Positions 41,674-51,693 are shown, counted from the first letter of the stretch. The stretch: 64,000 bases of DNA from an uncultured bacterium (GCA_903834785.1 CAILKP010000064.1:175466-239465); one strand, 5' to 3'. Translations and numbers: made by a program. The notes: generated from the letters alone by a model not told the origin.

Positions 41674-44354
41674 TCACCGCTGAACTCCCAGCCCAGCACC
41701 CGACCCCAATCCCGACCCCGGCTTCGAACCTGCCCGCCGCCGCACCCCGCTGCCGCTGCACGCACTGCGGGCTCGATGTCCCCACCGGTCTCATCCACCA
41801 GAACAGCACCATCCAGTTCTGCTGCAACGGCTGCCAGACCGCCTATCAGCTCATCACCTCCGGCGGCCTCGAAGGCTACTACGACATGGCCGGCTCCGAT
41901 GCGGCTCCTGGCATCCTCGGAAGCCGCCCCGCCTCAGTCGATGCCGATGCCGACTCCCAACTCGCCGAGTTCGATGAGACCGTTGCCCTGAGCCTCTGCC
42001 GCCCCTGCACCATCGGCCAGCGCCGCCACGAACTCATCGTCGAGAACATCCACTGCGGCGCGTGCGTCTGGCTGCTCGAGCGTCTCCCGCGCCTCGCACC
42101 CGGAGTCCTCGAGTCGCGCGTCAACCTCGGCCGCCAGTCCCTCACCGTCACCTACTCGCCCGATCGCATCAACCTCCGCACCATCGCAGTGCTGCTGCGC
42201 CGCCTGGGCTACCCTGCCCACCTCGCCGGCCGCACGAACGTCGAAAGCGTCCGCCGCAACGAGGACCGTCGCTTCATCATGCGAATCTGCGTGGCCGGCG
42301 CCATCAGCGGCAACGTAATGCTGCTTGCCTTCGCCCTCTACGGCGGCGTGTTCTCCGGCATGGATGCCGGGTTCTTCACGTTCTTCCGCTGGCTCTCCGC
42401 CGCACTGGGCGTGCTCTCCCTGGCCTGGCCCGGTGCCGTCTTCTTCCGCTCGGCGTGGACGTCCATCCGCGCACGCGTGATCAACATCGATGTCCCCATC
42501 GTTCTGGGTCTGCTGGCCGGCGGTGTTTCCGGCGTACTCAACGTGATCCTCGGCCGCAGCGAGATCTACTTCGACTCGCTGACCATGCTCGTCTTCCTGC
42601 TGCTCGTCGGCCGCTTCATCCAGCACCGCCAGCAGCGTGGTGCCCTGGACAGCGTGAATCTGCTCCACTCCCTCACGCCCCGTGCCGCCCGCCTGGTTGA
42701 TGGCGACAGCGTCCGCACCGTCGCCGCCGAGTCCCTCCGCCCCGGCAACACCGTCGAGGTGCTCCCCGGCCAGAGCGTCCCGGTCGATGGTCTGCTGCTC
42801 GATGCACCCCGCCCCGCCACAACCGACATCGCCGATGCCGCCGAGGAAACCACCGCCTACCTCGATGAGGCCGTCCTCACCGGCGAGTCTCACCCGCGGC
42901 TCGTGCACCCGGGCGACCCCGTCCGTGCCGGCACCGTCAACCTCCGCACGCCGATCCGCGTCCTCGCCACCGCAACCGGGCAGGACACCCTCGCCGCACG
43001 CCTCATGGCCCTCGTCGAGCACGCCGCCGGCAACAAGCCAGGCATCGTCAGCTTCGCCGACAAAGTCGGCCGCCACTTCATCATCTGGGTCGGCCTGCTG
43101 GCCGCCGTCACCGCCGCCGGCTGGCTCATCGTCGACCCTGACCATCCCGGCCGCGCGCTGGACAACGCTACCGCCCTGCTCATCGTTACCTGCCCCTGCG
43201 CCCTGGGCATCGCCGTGCCGCTCGTCTTCGCCGTGACCATGGGCCGCGCCGCCCGCCGCGGCATCCTCATCAAGTCCGGTCAGGTCATCGAGCGTCTCGC
43301 CGGTTCTGGCACCGTCATCCTCGACAAAACCGGCACCCTCACCCGCGGCCAGATGGCCGTTGTCGACCGTCTCGGTGACCCCACCGCTATCACCATGGCC
43401 GCGCTGGTCGAGGCACGCATCGCCCACCCCATCGCACAGGCCATCGCACGCCTCGTCCCCGAGGACAGCGAGCAGCCGACCTCCCACATCGACCACGTCC
43501 GCTACACCGTCGGCCGCGGCGTCATCGCCACCGTCGAGGGAGTCTCCATGCTCATCGGCTCTCCGGCCATGGCCACCGAGGCCCGGGCCATCTGGGACGA
43601 CCACCTCCGCAGCGAGGCCGATGCCCTCGCCGCTCGCGGCCTCACGCCCGTGGCGGTCGTCTGTGACGGCCACGTCCGCGCCCTGCTGGGCATCGGCGAC
43701 CCGATCCGGACCGATGCACGCCAGGCCATCGATGCCATGGCCGCTCAGGGCTGGTCACCCCGCGTCCTGTCGGGAGATCATCCCTCCGTCGTCCGCCACG
43801 TCGCCGCCGCACTTGGCATCCCGCTTGCCGCCGCGACCGGTTCGGCAACGCCGCAGGACAAACTCACCGCCGTCCGCACAGCCCAGTCCACCGGCCCGAT
43901 CGGCTCTCGCCGCGTCATCATGGTCGGTGACGGCGTCAACGACGCCGCGGCACTGGCCGCCGCCGATGTCGGCATCGCCGTCGCCGGCGGTGCTGAGGCC
44001 AGCCTCCAGGCCGCCGATGTGTACATGACCAGCCACGGTCTCGCACAGATCAGCGCGCTGGTCGATGCCTCCCGCCGCGCCATGCGTGCCGTCTGGTGGA
44101 CGTTGTGGGCCTCGCTGGGCTACAACGTCATCGCCGCCACCCTGGCCATCACCGGTCACATCCACCCCATCGCCGCGGCAATCATGATGCCCGCCAGTTC
44201 ACTGACGGTGCTCGCCATCGCCGCTCGCTTCCGCACCTTCCCCGCAACCGCCGGCAACTCCGCGGCACCGGCCGACTTCCTTTCGGCCATTCGCCCCAGC
44301 ATCGCACCCAAATCCGCTAGCGCGTCCCCCGCCCTCGCAGGAGCAATCTCATGA
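41670..44354 (+). CDS. ccoI: Copper-transporting P-type ATPase CcoI
   Basis: Supplies copper for cbb3 oxidase assembly. The 894-residue protein has an N-terminal Cys-rich segment (CTHCGLDVP...FCCNGCQ, about 28-60) and an HMA-type domain with ENIHCGACVWLLERL (about 128-142). Eight helices include the CPC motif in TCPCALGIAVP (about 508-518). The phosphorylation motif DKTGT is near residue 552 and GDGVNDAAAL near 753. The long open frame upstream (to 40860) is discarded because it is out-of-frame TauE/SafE sequence. GTGA overlap with the preceding gene and ATGA overlap with ccoS indicate tight coupling. Confidence 0.95.
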   Translation: MITAELPAQHPTPIPTPASNLPAAAPRCRCTHCGLDVPTGLIHQNSTIQFCCNGCQTAYQLITSGGLEGYYDMAGSDAAPGILGSRPASVDADADSQLAEFDETVALSLCRPCTIGQRRHELIVENIHCGACVWLLERLPRLAPGVLESRVNLGRQSLTVTYSPDRINLRTIAVLLRRLGYPAHLAGRTNVESVRRNEDRRFIMRICVAGAISGNVMLLAFALYGGVFSGMDAGFFTFFRWLSAALGVLSLAWPGAVFFRSAWTSIRARVINIDVPIVLGLLAGGVSGVLNVILGRSEIYFDSLTMLVFLLLVGRFIQHRQQRGALDSVNLLHSLTPRAARLVDGDSVRTVAAESLRPGNTVEVLPGQSVPVDGLLLDAPRPATTDIADAAEETTAYLDEAVLTGESHPRLVHPGDPVRAGTVNLRTPIRVLATATGQDTLAARLMALVEHAAGNKPGIVSFADKVGRHFIIWVGLLAAVTAAGWLIVDPDHPGRALDNATALLIVTCPCALGIAVPLVFAVTMGRAARRGILIKSGQVIERLAGSGTVILDKTGTLTRGQMAVVDRLGDPTAITMAALVEARIAHPIAQAIARLVPEDSEQPTSHIDHVRYTVGRGVIATVEGVSMLIGSPAMATEARAIWDDHLRSEADALAARGLTPVAVVCDGHVRALLGIGDPIRTDARQAIDAMAAQGWSPRVLSGDHPSVVRHVAAALGIPLAAATGSATPQDKLTAVRTAQSTGPIGSRRVIMVGDGVNDAAALAAADVGIAVAGGAEASLQAADVYMTSHGLAQISALVDASRRAMRAVWWTLWASLGYNVIAATLAITGHIHPIAAAIMMPASSLTVLAIAARFRTFPATAGNSAAPADFLSAIRPSIAPKSASASPALAGAIS

Positions 44355-44488
44355 CCGTGCTGTATGTGATTCTGCCCCTCGCCCTCGTCCTCGCCGCCGC
44401 GGCACTCTGGGCGTTCTACCGCTGCCTCTGCCAGGGCCAGTTTGACGATCTGGACACACCGCCCGTCCGTGCCCTGCACGACGATTGA
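44351..44488 (+). CDS. ccoS: cbb3 oxidase maturation protein CcoS
   Basis: A 45-residue protein beginning MTVLYVILPLALVLAAAALWAF: one transmembrane helix followed by a short tail with CLCQGQFDDLDTPPVRAL. The sequence GQFDDLDTPPVRAL matches the conserved C-terminal motif of CcoS, which is needed for cofactor insertion into the oxidase. The ATG overlaps the ccoI stop (ATGA). It closes the cco operon. Confidence 0.92.
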   Translation: MTVLYVILPLALVLAAAALWAFYRCLCQGQFDDLDTPPVRALHDD

Positions 44489-44541
44489 TCGCCACCACCT
44501 CAGGATCCGGGCGCCAAGCCCGCAACTAAACCTCCCCGCAC

Positions 44542-45150
44542 TCAAGCCGCTGCAGCACCGGAACCAGCCGCAGTGCTCGGCACGTACCGTGCCTGACGCC
44601 GCTGCCACCAGCGGATGGCAAGCACCATCATCAGGCACAACAACAGCCACAGCACGATGGGCGCCACGATGCTCATCACCGTGATGGTGCCCGCCGCCGC
44701 GGCCTCAACCGTTGACACCAGCGGATTGCCCAGCCCGCCCGTAATCGCCGTTGAGCCCGCCCTCACCAGCGATGTGCCCGCCTGCACCACCCCCGCTGCA
44801 CCGCCTCCAGCCACCAGTGCCAGCGACCACTGCAGCAACTGTCCGCCGGAGCTTGTCGTAAACCCGAACTGGCTCGCCGCCAGCAGCGTGCCAGCCACCA
44901 CCGCCGCCGGCGCTGCGAGCACATCCAGCGCGTGGTCCAGCCACGGAATCCAGTAGCCCAGGATCTCAAGCCCGCTGGCAACGGCAAACGCAATCAGCGC
45001 TTCGTCTGACCCCATCCACGCAAACCCCGGTGACACCGTCAGCCAGCCGGCTTTCACCGCCAGCGACGCAATCAGCAGCGGCAGGAACACGCGGAACCCG
45101 CACGCCGCCGCAAGCCCAAGACCGACAAGTACCGACAGCACAATCGCCAT
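44542..45150 (-). CDS. DUF4126 family membrane protein
   Basis: The protein (202 residues) has about five hydrophobic helices and begins with a glycine-rich GLGLAAACGFRVFLPLL, the signature start of DUF4126 proteins. WIPWLDHALDVLAAPAAVVAGTLL continues the conserved core. The family is common in bacteria and has no established function. The ATG has AGGAGGT upstream. It converges with the cco operon, ending 53 bases from ccoS; no clear terminator was seen between them. Confidence 0.85.
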   Translation of the reverse strand: MAIVLSVLVGLGLAAACGFRVFLPLLIASLAVKAGWLTVSPGFAWMGSDEALIAFAVASGLEILGYWIPWLDHALDVLAAPAAVVAGTLLAASQFGFTTSSGGQLLQWSLALVAGGGAAGVVQAGTSLVRAGSTAITGGLGNPLVSTVEAAAAGTITVMSIVAPIVLWLLLCLMMVLAIRWWQRRQARYVPSTAAGSGAAAA

Positions 45151-45275
45151 AAGACCTCCTGCGAACGCTAGAGTAGTTCGGACAGGGGGCCTTCCCGGTT
45201 TCGCATTGACCGAATAACCCGCGTACCCGCCACTGGTAATCCCGATTTTTCGCTCAGCAAGCCATTTCCTGCCGT

Positions 45276-45890
45276 TTACCGCCCGTCGCGGGCCAGGGCC
45301 AGCATCAACTCAACCACCCCGGTGTGCAGCCCCGTCGCCTGGGCGATCTGCACGTGGCTTCGCCCCGCCCGGTGCAGGTCCAGCACCTGCTGGGTCACCG
45401 CATCGCGATCAACAAACTCAGCACCACCGGCCGTCACGCTCGCCATCGGTGCGGCTGGTTTTGGCTCTGGCTGGTTTGAGACCTGCCCGTTGTTCAACCC
45501 ATATCCCTGCGTTAAGCCACTCGGCGCGATCCCACCAGCCACCGGCCCGCCAGCCGTCGGCCCACGGGCCGCCGCGGCAACATCCGCCCTCGCTTCGTCC
45601 AAACGCTGCTTGAGCCCGTCGATGTAACGCTCAAGCTCCGCAGATGCCTCGGCAAGCTCCGCCCGCCGAGTCTCAAGTTCCTGGCACTCCGCACGCGCTG
45701 CGGTGACGAGCCGATCCAGTCGGTCCGTTAGCACCTTGTTTTCGGTCAGCAGCCGCAGCCGATCACTGCCCGAAAGTGCCGGCCGCTGCCGGGACTTGGT
45801 AAACAGGAACGTCGCCACGGCCATACCGGTTGCGCCCAGTCCCATGGACAGGTACGGCAGAACATCCACGATTGCGCCAAGATCAGCCAC
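45276..45890 (-). CDS. Membrane-anchored coiled-coil protein with C-terminal HTH-like segment
   Basis: The protein (204 residues) has one N-terminal transmembrane helix (about 10-30), then a coiled coil (about 45-105, rich in Leu, Glu, Arg) and a Gly/Pro-rich linker. A C-terminal segment of about 40 residues reads VLDLHRAGRSHVQIAQATGLHTGVVELMLAL, which resembles a resolvase-like or DUF2802-type helix-turn-helix. Such proteins are found near motility genes in some bacteria, but here the neighbours are unrelated. GTG start. Function unknown. Confidence 0.65.
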   Translation of the reverse strand: MADLGAIVDVLPYLSMGLGATGMAVATFLFTKSRQRPALSGSDRLRLLTENKVLTDRLDRLVTAARAECQELETRRAELAEASAELERYIDGLKQRLDEARADVAAAARGPTAGGPVAGGIAPSGLTQGYGLNNGQVSNQPEPKPAAPMASVTAGGAEFVDRDAVTQQVLDLHRAGRSHVQIAQATGLHTGVVELMLALARDGR

Positions 45891-45930
45891 ATTCCGTTTA
45901 TCGGCTCGGAATCAGGCCAACCATACCGCC

Positions 45931-47211
45931 GTGGGCGATCTACCCCATCCATCCCGGCCCCGCACCGCCAAGCGACCCGCCGCCGCACCCGCCGCATCGC
46001 CGCGCGAGGCCCTGCTGCTGCCCAGCAAGAAATCCCCGCTCGTCCGCAGCGTTCTCACCGATTTCTACCGGCTTCGAGACCGCATTGGCCAGGCTTCCAG
46101 CCGCTCATTGGCCCGAACTGCCCAAGCTACGTCCACGCCGCGACAACGGGGTAAATCCCCCGGTGCCAAGACTCCACTGCCGGCACGCGCCAGGACTCTT
46201 CTCGCCTGCAGCGGCGGGGCGGACTCCTCCGCGCTGCTGCTTGCTCTCGCCGCCATGGCCGACGCCGGCGAGACCCTGATCGTCGCCCACATCGTCCACG
46301 ACCTTCGCCCAGCCGGCGAAGCACTCCGCGACCGCGATGCAGTTGCCAAACTCGTCACCGCCATCAACGCGTCGCGTCAGGCCACCAGTGGCAATCTGAA
46401 CGCCGCCGCGAAGGCTCCCTCATCACATGCCCATCCGATCCGCTTCATCCAAGCCCGCGTGAAGGTCCGCAGCCTGCCAGGCAATGCCGAGGCCAACGCC
46501 CGCATCGCCCGCTACAACGCACTGCTCAACCTCGCCCGCAAGCACGGCTGCACCGCCATCGCCACCGGCCACACACAAACCGATCAGGCCGAAACGCTCC
46601 TCATGCGGCTCCTCCGCGGCAGCGGCCTGCGCGGCCTCAGCGCGATGACCGCCTGCCGCCGCCTCTCCGCCCCCAGCGACAACGCCCCGCCGATCCGCCT
46701 GATCCGGCCACTGCTGAAACTCAGCGCCAGCGAGACCCGCTCGCTTTGCCGCCAGGCGGGCTGGGCCTGGTCCGACGATGCGACCAACCTCGACACCACC
46801 CGCCTCCGCGCTGCTATTCGCCACACCGTGCTCCCCCAGCTTGAGGCCCTCGCACCCGGCAGCACTGCCCGCTTGGCCGCCACCACCGCCACGCTCCGCC
46901 AAGCCGACCGCGCGGTCCGCTCAGCCGCAGCATGGTGGATCCGCACCGGCCCATCCTGGAGCCGCACCTCGCTGGCAGCACTGCCGCAGGCCGTTCTCGC
47001 CGAAGTGCTGATGACCACCGCCCGCAAGCTCACCCGCCGCATCGGTGCCGATCAGCTCCGCCGCGGAACCGTCGAAGCCGCGTGCACCGCGATCCAATCG
47101 GGAGTCAGCGGACGCAAGAACTTCCTGCTCGGCGGCGCAACCGTGCAGGTCTCCGGTTCAACTGTTCACATCTCCGCTCCCGCTCCCCGGCCCAAGCCAG
47201 CCAAGGTCTAA
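45931..47211 (+). CDS. tilS: tRNA(Ile)-lysidine synthase
   Basis: Modifies C34 of the CAU-anticodon isoleucine tRNA to lysidine so that it reads AUA. The 426-residue protein has the PP-loop motif SGGADSSALLLAL near residue 94 and GHTQTDQAETLLMRLLRGSGLRGL near 210. The late motifs of the catalytic domain (RPLL, W.DD.TN..) are also present. The N-terminal region before the PP-loop is about 90 residues and basic, longer than usual, and the start (GTG 45931) is uncertain. The frame is open further upstream but would overlap the divergent gene. A CAU tRNA is present at 63750. Confidence 0.9.
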   Translation: MGDLPHPSRPRTAKRPAAAPAASPREALLLPSKKSPLVRSVLTDFYRLRDRIGQASSRSLARTAQATSTPRQRGKSPGAKTPLPARARTLLACSGGADSSALLLALAAMADAGETLIVAHIVHDLRPAGEALRDRDAVAKLVTAINASRQATSGNLNAAAKAPSSHAHPIRFIQARVKVRSLPGNAEANARIARYNALLNLARKHGCTAIATGHTQTDQAETLLMRLLRGSGLRGLSAMTACRRLSAPSDNAPPIRLIRPLLKLSASETRSLCRQAGWAWSDDATNLDTTRLRAAIRHTVLPQLEALAPGSTARLAATTATLRQADRAVRSAAAWWIRTGPSWSRTSLAALPQAVLAEVLMTTARKLTRRIGADQLRRGTVEAACTAIQSGVSGRKNFLLGGATVQVSGSTVHISAPAPRPKPAKV

Positions 47212-47217
47212 GCCGCC

Positions 47218-47712
47218 TTACGGCTTCTCATCATCCTTCTGGGCCGCATCCAGCACATGCTCCTCCACCAGGATCGGCACATTGCCACCGATGCCCAGCG
47301 CAATCGCATCGCTCGGCCGCGAATCAATCTTGATCAGCTTGCCATCGCGGTCACGCACGTGCAGCTCGGCAAAGAACGTGTGCTCGCTGAGATCATTCAC
47401 ACAGATCGCCTCAAGCTTCCCGCCCAGCGCCTTGATCACGTTTTCCAGCAGGTCGTGCGTCTGGGGCCGCTTGATCGTGATCCCCTTGAGCCGCCGCTCA
47501 ATCGCGGCTGCCTCGGGCAGGCCGATGACAATCGGGAAGCTCCGCCCGCCCTCAACCTGTGAGTACGACGTCGCCGGCGCTGACCCCGCCGGTGCATCGG
47601 GGTCGTGTTCCGCCTCGGCACCTTCCACCGCACGCACCTCGCGCAGCTCAATGAGCTGATACTCGCTGAGCTCGCGAATCAGGATTCTCTTGAGTTCCAT
47701 CCGGACGGCCAT
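47218..47712 (-). CDS. Bifunctional nuclease family protein (DUF151)
   Basis: The 164-residue protein has the conserved core of the family: FPIVIGLPEAAAIERRLKG, RPQTHDLLENVIKALGG, TFFAELHVRD and DSRPSDAIALGI. A short insert rich in Ala, Asp and Glu lies near residues 28-50. Homologues in plants and bacteria have nuclease activity in some reports, and the domain is common in planctomycetes. Two Met codons (47712 and 47700) could start the protein. It converges with tilS, with only 6 bases between the stops. Confidence 0.9.
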   Translation of the reverse strand: MAVRMELKRILIRELSEYQLIELREVRAVEGAEAEHDPDAPAGSAPATSYSQVEGGRSFPIVIGLPEAAAIERRLKGITIKRPQTHDLLENVIKALGGKLEAICVNDLSEHTFFAELHVRDRDGKLIKIDSRPSDAIALGIGGNVPILVEEHVLDAAQKDDEKP

Positions 47713-47794
47713 GGCGTTGCTCGCAATAAAACCCGGGCTGGGCAGGACCTGCTGACGTTACGCACCCACATGCCCCGGCGTGACGCACCACCCA

Positions 47795-48568
47795 TCACCG
47801 CCCGGCCAGCACGTCCCGAACGACCGCCTCCGGAACACCGATATCCCCCACGCTCACCCGGCCCGCCAGTTCACACCGCCCGCTGGCAAGCCCCACCTTC
47901 AGTGTCCCGAAGCACACCGTGCGGTCCGCCCTCACCACATGGTCAGCGGGCCCAACCGGCCTGCCAGTATCGGCATCCACGCCCGATGGCACATCCGCAG
48001 CCAGCACACGCCAGCCTGCCGCCCGCAGTTCCCGCACCAAGGCGATTCCCGCTGCCGCGGCACCCTCCGGTCCGCGGCTGATTCCCGTCCCCAGCACCGC
48101 ATCAATCACGATTCCCCGATTTAACCCCGGCGAACGTTTCGCCCCTCGCCCGCCCTCGCCCACCACCGTCATCACCAGCCCACCGCCACCACACAGCCGC
48201 GGGATATCCGCCGCCACCGTGCATCGTTCCGCGACCATCCCGGCCTCGCGCACCGCCGTCAGGTTGTTGCGGTTCGCCTCGCCGCGCGGATCACCCTCAA
48301 ACGCAAGCACCACCCCCACCGCCACCTGCCGGTTGCCCAAGTGCCGCGCCGCGACCAGCCCGTCGCCCCCGTTGTTTCCCGCGCCGCACACAACCACCAC
48401 CGGCCCCCGCTCCAGGCCGATCGCCGCAAGTTCCTCAACCGCAGCCTCGGCCAGCGATCTCCCCGCGTTCTCCATCAGCACCGCCACCGAGAGCGCATAC
48501 CGCTCCGCCGCGACCTCATCAACCCGCCGGGACTGGGCAATCGTCAGTTCTAACAGCCCGTGTGGCAT
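47795..48568 (-). CDS. nnrE: NAD(P)H-hydrate epimerase
   Basis: Repairs damaged NAD(P)HX by epimerising the R form. The 257-residue protein has the YjeF_N fold: the substrate site AVLMENAGRSLAE near residue 31, GAGNNGGDGLVAARHL near 65, DAVLGTGISRGPEG near 145, and DVPSGVDADTGRP near 185. It lacks the ADP-dependent dehydratase domain often fused in E. coli, so this is the epimerase alone. The ATG 48568 is used; the open frame upstream would overlap the divergent glycosyltransferase. Confidence 0.93.
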   Translation of the reverse strand: MPHGLLELTIAQSRRVDEVAAERYALSVAVLMENAGRSLAEAAVEELAAIGLERGPVVVVCGAGNNGGDGLVAARHLGNRQVAVGVVLAFEGDPRGEANRNNLTAVREAGMVAERCTVAADIPRLCGGGGLVMTVVGEGGRGAKRSPGLNRGIVIDAVLGTGISRGPEGAAAAGIALVRELRAAGWRVLAADVPSGVDADTGRPVGPADHVVRADRTVCFGTLKVGLASGRCELAGRVSVGDIGVPEAVVRDVLAGR

Positions 48569-48633
48569 GAACCTGTTCTCCGTGCTGGTATTATGCCGCC
48601 CTTGTCCCCGGCCCGCCGGGGCCAGCACGCACC

Positions 48634-49947
48634 ATGTCAGCCCTGCCCACCATCTTGTGTCTGCTGCTGGCTTCGGCATCATTTGTCTCGCTGGGCTACT
48701 GGTTCATCGTCGGGCTCGAGACCATCCGCACACTGCGGCTGCTCCCCACCGCCCGCGCCGGACTGGCCGTGGCCAATGAACCGGCCCGGCGCCCCGCACG
48801 CTGGCCGAAGGTCTGCATCGTCATCCCGGCTCACAACGAGCAGGTCGTCATCGCCCGCGTGACCGAGAGTCTCCGCCGCCAGGACTACCCCGACTTCTCT
48901 GCGGTCTTCGCGCTGGACCGCTGCACCGACGAGACCCTCGTCCGCCTCCAGGCCGCCGCCGCGGGCGACCCGCGTATCAGTTGGATCACCATCGACCATT
49001 GCCCCGACGACTGGGCCGGCAAGGTCCACGCCGTCCATCAGGGCTCACTCACCCCCGCCGCCAAACAGGCCGAAGTGCTCCTCTTCACCGATGCGGACAC
49101 TATCTTTGACCCGCGCTGTCTGACCGCCACCGTCGCACTGCTGATCGACCGCAAGGCCGACATGCTCAGTCTGCTCAGCACGCTCACCGCCCGCCGCTGG
49201 TTTGAGTTCGCCATTCAGCCCGTCGCCGGCTTCCAGATGCTCACGCAGTACCCGCTGCGGCGGGCCAATCGGCTCAAAGGCCGCCGCCCGCTGGCCAACG
49301 GCCAGTTCATCATGCTCACCCGCCGGTGCTACGACGCCATCGGCGGCCACGTTGCCACCCGCCGGCACCTGCTCGAGGATGTTCAGATCGCGCGCCTGGT
49401 TGAGCGTGCCGGCCTCAACCAGTGCCTGCTCATGGCCGGCGGCATGCTCCGCTGCGAGATGTACCGCTCCTGGCCGCAGTTCCATCGTGGCTGGAAACGC
49501 ATCTTCACCGAACTCTGCGGCCGCAGCCCGCGGCGGCTCCGTCGCTACGCCTTGCGCCTCGGGCTGCTCAACGCCGCGCTCCCGCTCGCCAGCATTCTGG
49601 CGGTGCTCGCGTGGCTCGTCGCCGGTGACTTCCGGTCTGATCCCCTGGTCATCGTCACTGCGGTGCTGGGCTCGCTTGCCCTTCTAACACATTGGCTCGC
49701 CCTGGCCATCGGCCTGCGGTGGTCCGGCTTCGGGCCGTACATCGCCCCGCTGCACGCCCCTGGCGCGCTGATCGTCGCCTGGCTCATGAACCAGGCCGCC
49801 TCGGACCTGACCGCTGGCAGCACAATCTCCTGGGGCGGCAAGTCCTACAACCTCAGCGGAACCACCACCCACTCCGGTGAGTTCGTCAGCCATGAACACG
49901 CTCGGGTAGACAGACCGGCAACCGGTTCCGACGATTCCCGCCCGTAG
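48634..49947 (+). CDS. Membrane-bound family 2 glycosyltransferase
   Basis: The 437-residue protein has an N-terminal transmembrane helix (about 3-25). A GT2 catalytic domain follows: VIPAHNEQ near residue 70, the nucleotide-binding DxD in FTDADTIFD near 155, and LEDVQIARLVERAG near 248 holding the acceptor-side motif. Three C-terminal helices (about 305-395) end the protein. It has the layout of processive or hopanoid-type glycosyltransferases with cytoplasmic active sites. Product is unknown: it might act in glycolipid or polysaccharide synthesis. It is divergent from nnrE, with 65 bases between them. Confidence 0.88.
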   Translation: MSALPTILCLLLASASFVSLGYWFIVGLETIRTLRLLPTARAGLAVANEPARRPARWPKVCIVIPAHNEQVVIARVTESLRRQDYPDFSAVFALDRCTDETLVRLQAAAAGDPRISWITIDHCPDDWAGKVHAVHQGSLTPAAKQAEVLLFTDADTIFDPRCLTATVALLIDRKADMLSLLSTLTARRWFEFAIQPVAGFQMLTQYPLRRANRLKGRRPLANGQFIMLTRRCYDAIGGHVATRRHLLEDVQIARLVERAGLNQCLLMAGGMLRCEMYRSWPQFHRGWKRIFTELCGRSPRRLRRYALRLGLLNAALPLASILAVLAWLVAGDFRSDPLVIVTAVLGSLALLTHWLALAIGLRWSGFGPYIAPLHAPGALIVAWLMNQAASDLTAGSTISWGGKSYNLSGTTTHSGEFVSHEHARVDRPATGSDDSRP

Positions 49948-50019
49948 CCGGGCAACTTTCCCCCAGCAGCCGCTCCGGCGACCCCGCCAGCCACTTCGTT
50001 CGTACAATATTCGTCCACC

Positions 50020-51654
50020 GTGGCTTCCCGTACCGACCCAACCTGGATCGTCGCTGGCGCAGCAAGTCTCGCCCTGCATGCAGGGGCCGGGTATGCCCTG
50101 TACGTCGCCCCGGCCATCACCGGCGACGCCTCCTTCGCAGGCCGGGTGCCCAACGGCCAGACCGTGATCCTCGTCCCGCCGGATCGCGAGCTCGCTGCCC
50201 AGCAGCCCGTCCCCGCCGCGGCAGCCACCCCGCCAGTCGACAGCCCCCTGCCCCAGCCCCAGCAGCCCCCAATCGCGGCGGCAACACCGCCCCCCATTCC
50301 CGCCCCGCCGCCGGCACCTGAGGCACAACCGCCCGAGCCGGTCAGCGTCACCCTCGGCAATGACAACGGGCAGGAGGGCGTCAAGCGCTGGCTCGCCTCC
50401 GATGCTCAAGGCCCGCATCAGGCCGTCCCCGGCCCCGATGACCAAGCCGGCCTGACTCGCCGCGCCGGCACCCCCGGCGCCAAACCCGGCCAGCCCGGAA
50501 CTCCCGGCCAGCCCACGCCCCAAGGCGATGGTGGTCAGCAAGCCGCGCCGGCACCCTACGCCTCAAGCCCGGCCACGACCGACGCTGCCCCGCAGCCGCA
50601 GATGCCCCAGCCGCAGCCGCTGGAACCGCAGCCCGCGCAGCCACAGCCGCCCCAGCCCACCTCGCCAACTCCTCAGGAGCAGGAACAGGCGAACAAGCCC
50701 GAAACAACTCCGCCCACAGCCGCGGCAACACCTGCAACCCCCGCACCGCCCGCGCCAAAGCTCGAACAACCCCCGGACGTTCCGCCCGGCACAAACGCGT
50801 CTGAACTTCCCGCCGGACCCGATCGCCAGGCCACCGCACCCGCCGCGGCAAGCCCGGCCCAGGCATCGACCCCGCTGCTCGGTCCCGGCGCCATCCGTGT
50901 GAACCCGAACCAGCCAGCTGTTTCGGCAGAAGCCGCGGCCGACTCCGCTGCAATCCAGCCGCGAAACCCCGCTGATTTCAACGGCCCCGAGAAGCCCCGC
51001 ACGAACTTGCCGGACGGGCCGGATGTGCCAACCGCCACGGCCCCGCCGCCGCCCCCACCGGCAGCCAGGCCCGCTCGTTCGTTCTTCGGACCCCTCGATC
51101 TCACGCTGCCCAGCACCGCATCTGCCGAGTCACCGCCGCTGATGCTGCTGCCCGAACTCCTGCCCGCAGCAATGGTGCAGCAGTCCGCCGCAGCTGCCTC
51201 GCAGGCATCGACGCCGTCGCCGGCCGGCAAGCCAGGCAGCCCGGGTCTTCCGCAGCCCACCGGAGACGGCGGCGATGACGCCTCCTCCGATGCCGCTGAT
51301 CCCGGCATTCAGTCCGACCGCGAGTCCGACGCGTTCTCCGTCGCCGTTGGTGAGTACCGCGCTGGCAAGGTCATCGCCGGCCAAGGCATCGAGATCCGGC
51401 CGACCCGGCCAAAGTTCGGCCTTCTCGCCCGCACGCTGACCATGCCCGCACCGCCCAAGGTCGAGGTTGTCTTCGGCCGCGATGGCAACGTCAAGCGAGC
51501 GCGGATCATCCGGTCCTCGGGTTATCCCGTTGACATCGATGAGCCGATCATCAACGCACTGCACGAATGGACCGCCAGCGGCAAGGCTCTAGGGGACTTG
51601 CCCCCGGTGCCCAGTTCCGAACTCCGCCTTACCCTGACCGTGTACCTGCGCTGA
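50020..51654 (+). CDS. Proline-rich TonB-like protein
   Basis: The 544-residue protein starts from GTG, with an N-terminal transmembrane helix (about 9-30). A very long Pro/Gln/Ala-rich periplasm-spanning region (about 55-440) follows, then a C-terminal TonB-type domain (last 100 residues, including KVEVVFGRDGNVKRARIIRSSG, near residues 485-506). The layout is that of an energy-transducing TonB-family protein, although ExbB and ExbD are not in the window and the linker is exceptionally long. TACAAT at about 50001 may be a -10 box. The next gene follows 39 bases downstream. Confidence 0.75.
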   Translation: MASRTDPTWIVAGAASLALHAGAGYALYVAPAITGDASFAGRVPNGQTVILVPPDRELAAQQPVPAAAATPPVDSPLPQPQQPPIAAATPPPIPAPPPAPEAQPPEPVSVTLGNDNGQEGVKRWLASDAQGPHQAVPGPDDQAGLTRRAGTPGAKPGQPGTPGQPTPQGDGGQQAAPAPYASSPATTDAAPQPQMPQPQPLEPQPAQPQPPQPTSPTPQEQEQANKPETTPPTAAATPATPAPPAPKLEQPPDVPPGTNASELPAGPDRQATAPAAASPAQASTPLLGPGAIRVNPNQPAVSAEAAADSAAIQPRNPADFNGPEKPRTNLPDGPDVPTATAPPPPPPAARPARSFFGPLDLTLPSTASAESPPLMLLPELLPAAMVQQSAAAASQASTPSPAGKPGSPGLPQPTGDGGDDASSDAADPGIQSDRESDAFSVAVGEYRAGKVIAGQGIEIRPTRPKFGLLARTLTMPAPPKVEVVFGRDGNVKRARIIRSSGYPVDIDEPIINALHEWTASGKALGDLPPVPSSELRLTLTVYLR

Positions 51655-51693
51655 TCTCGACCCACGCAGCAAGCCCTTCTGACAGCAATCGCC

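Noticed and set aside
41934..43673. Minus-strand open frame of 579 codons
   Set aside because: Antisense to ccoI; composition is Gly/Asp/Ala/Glu-rich and meaningless.
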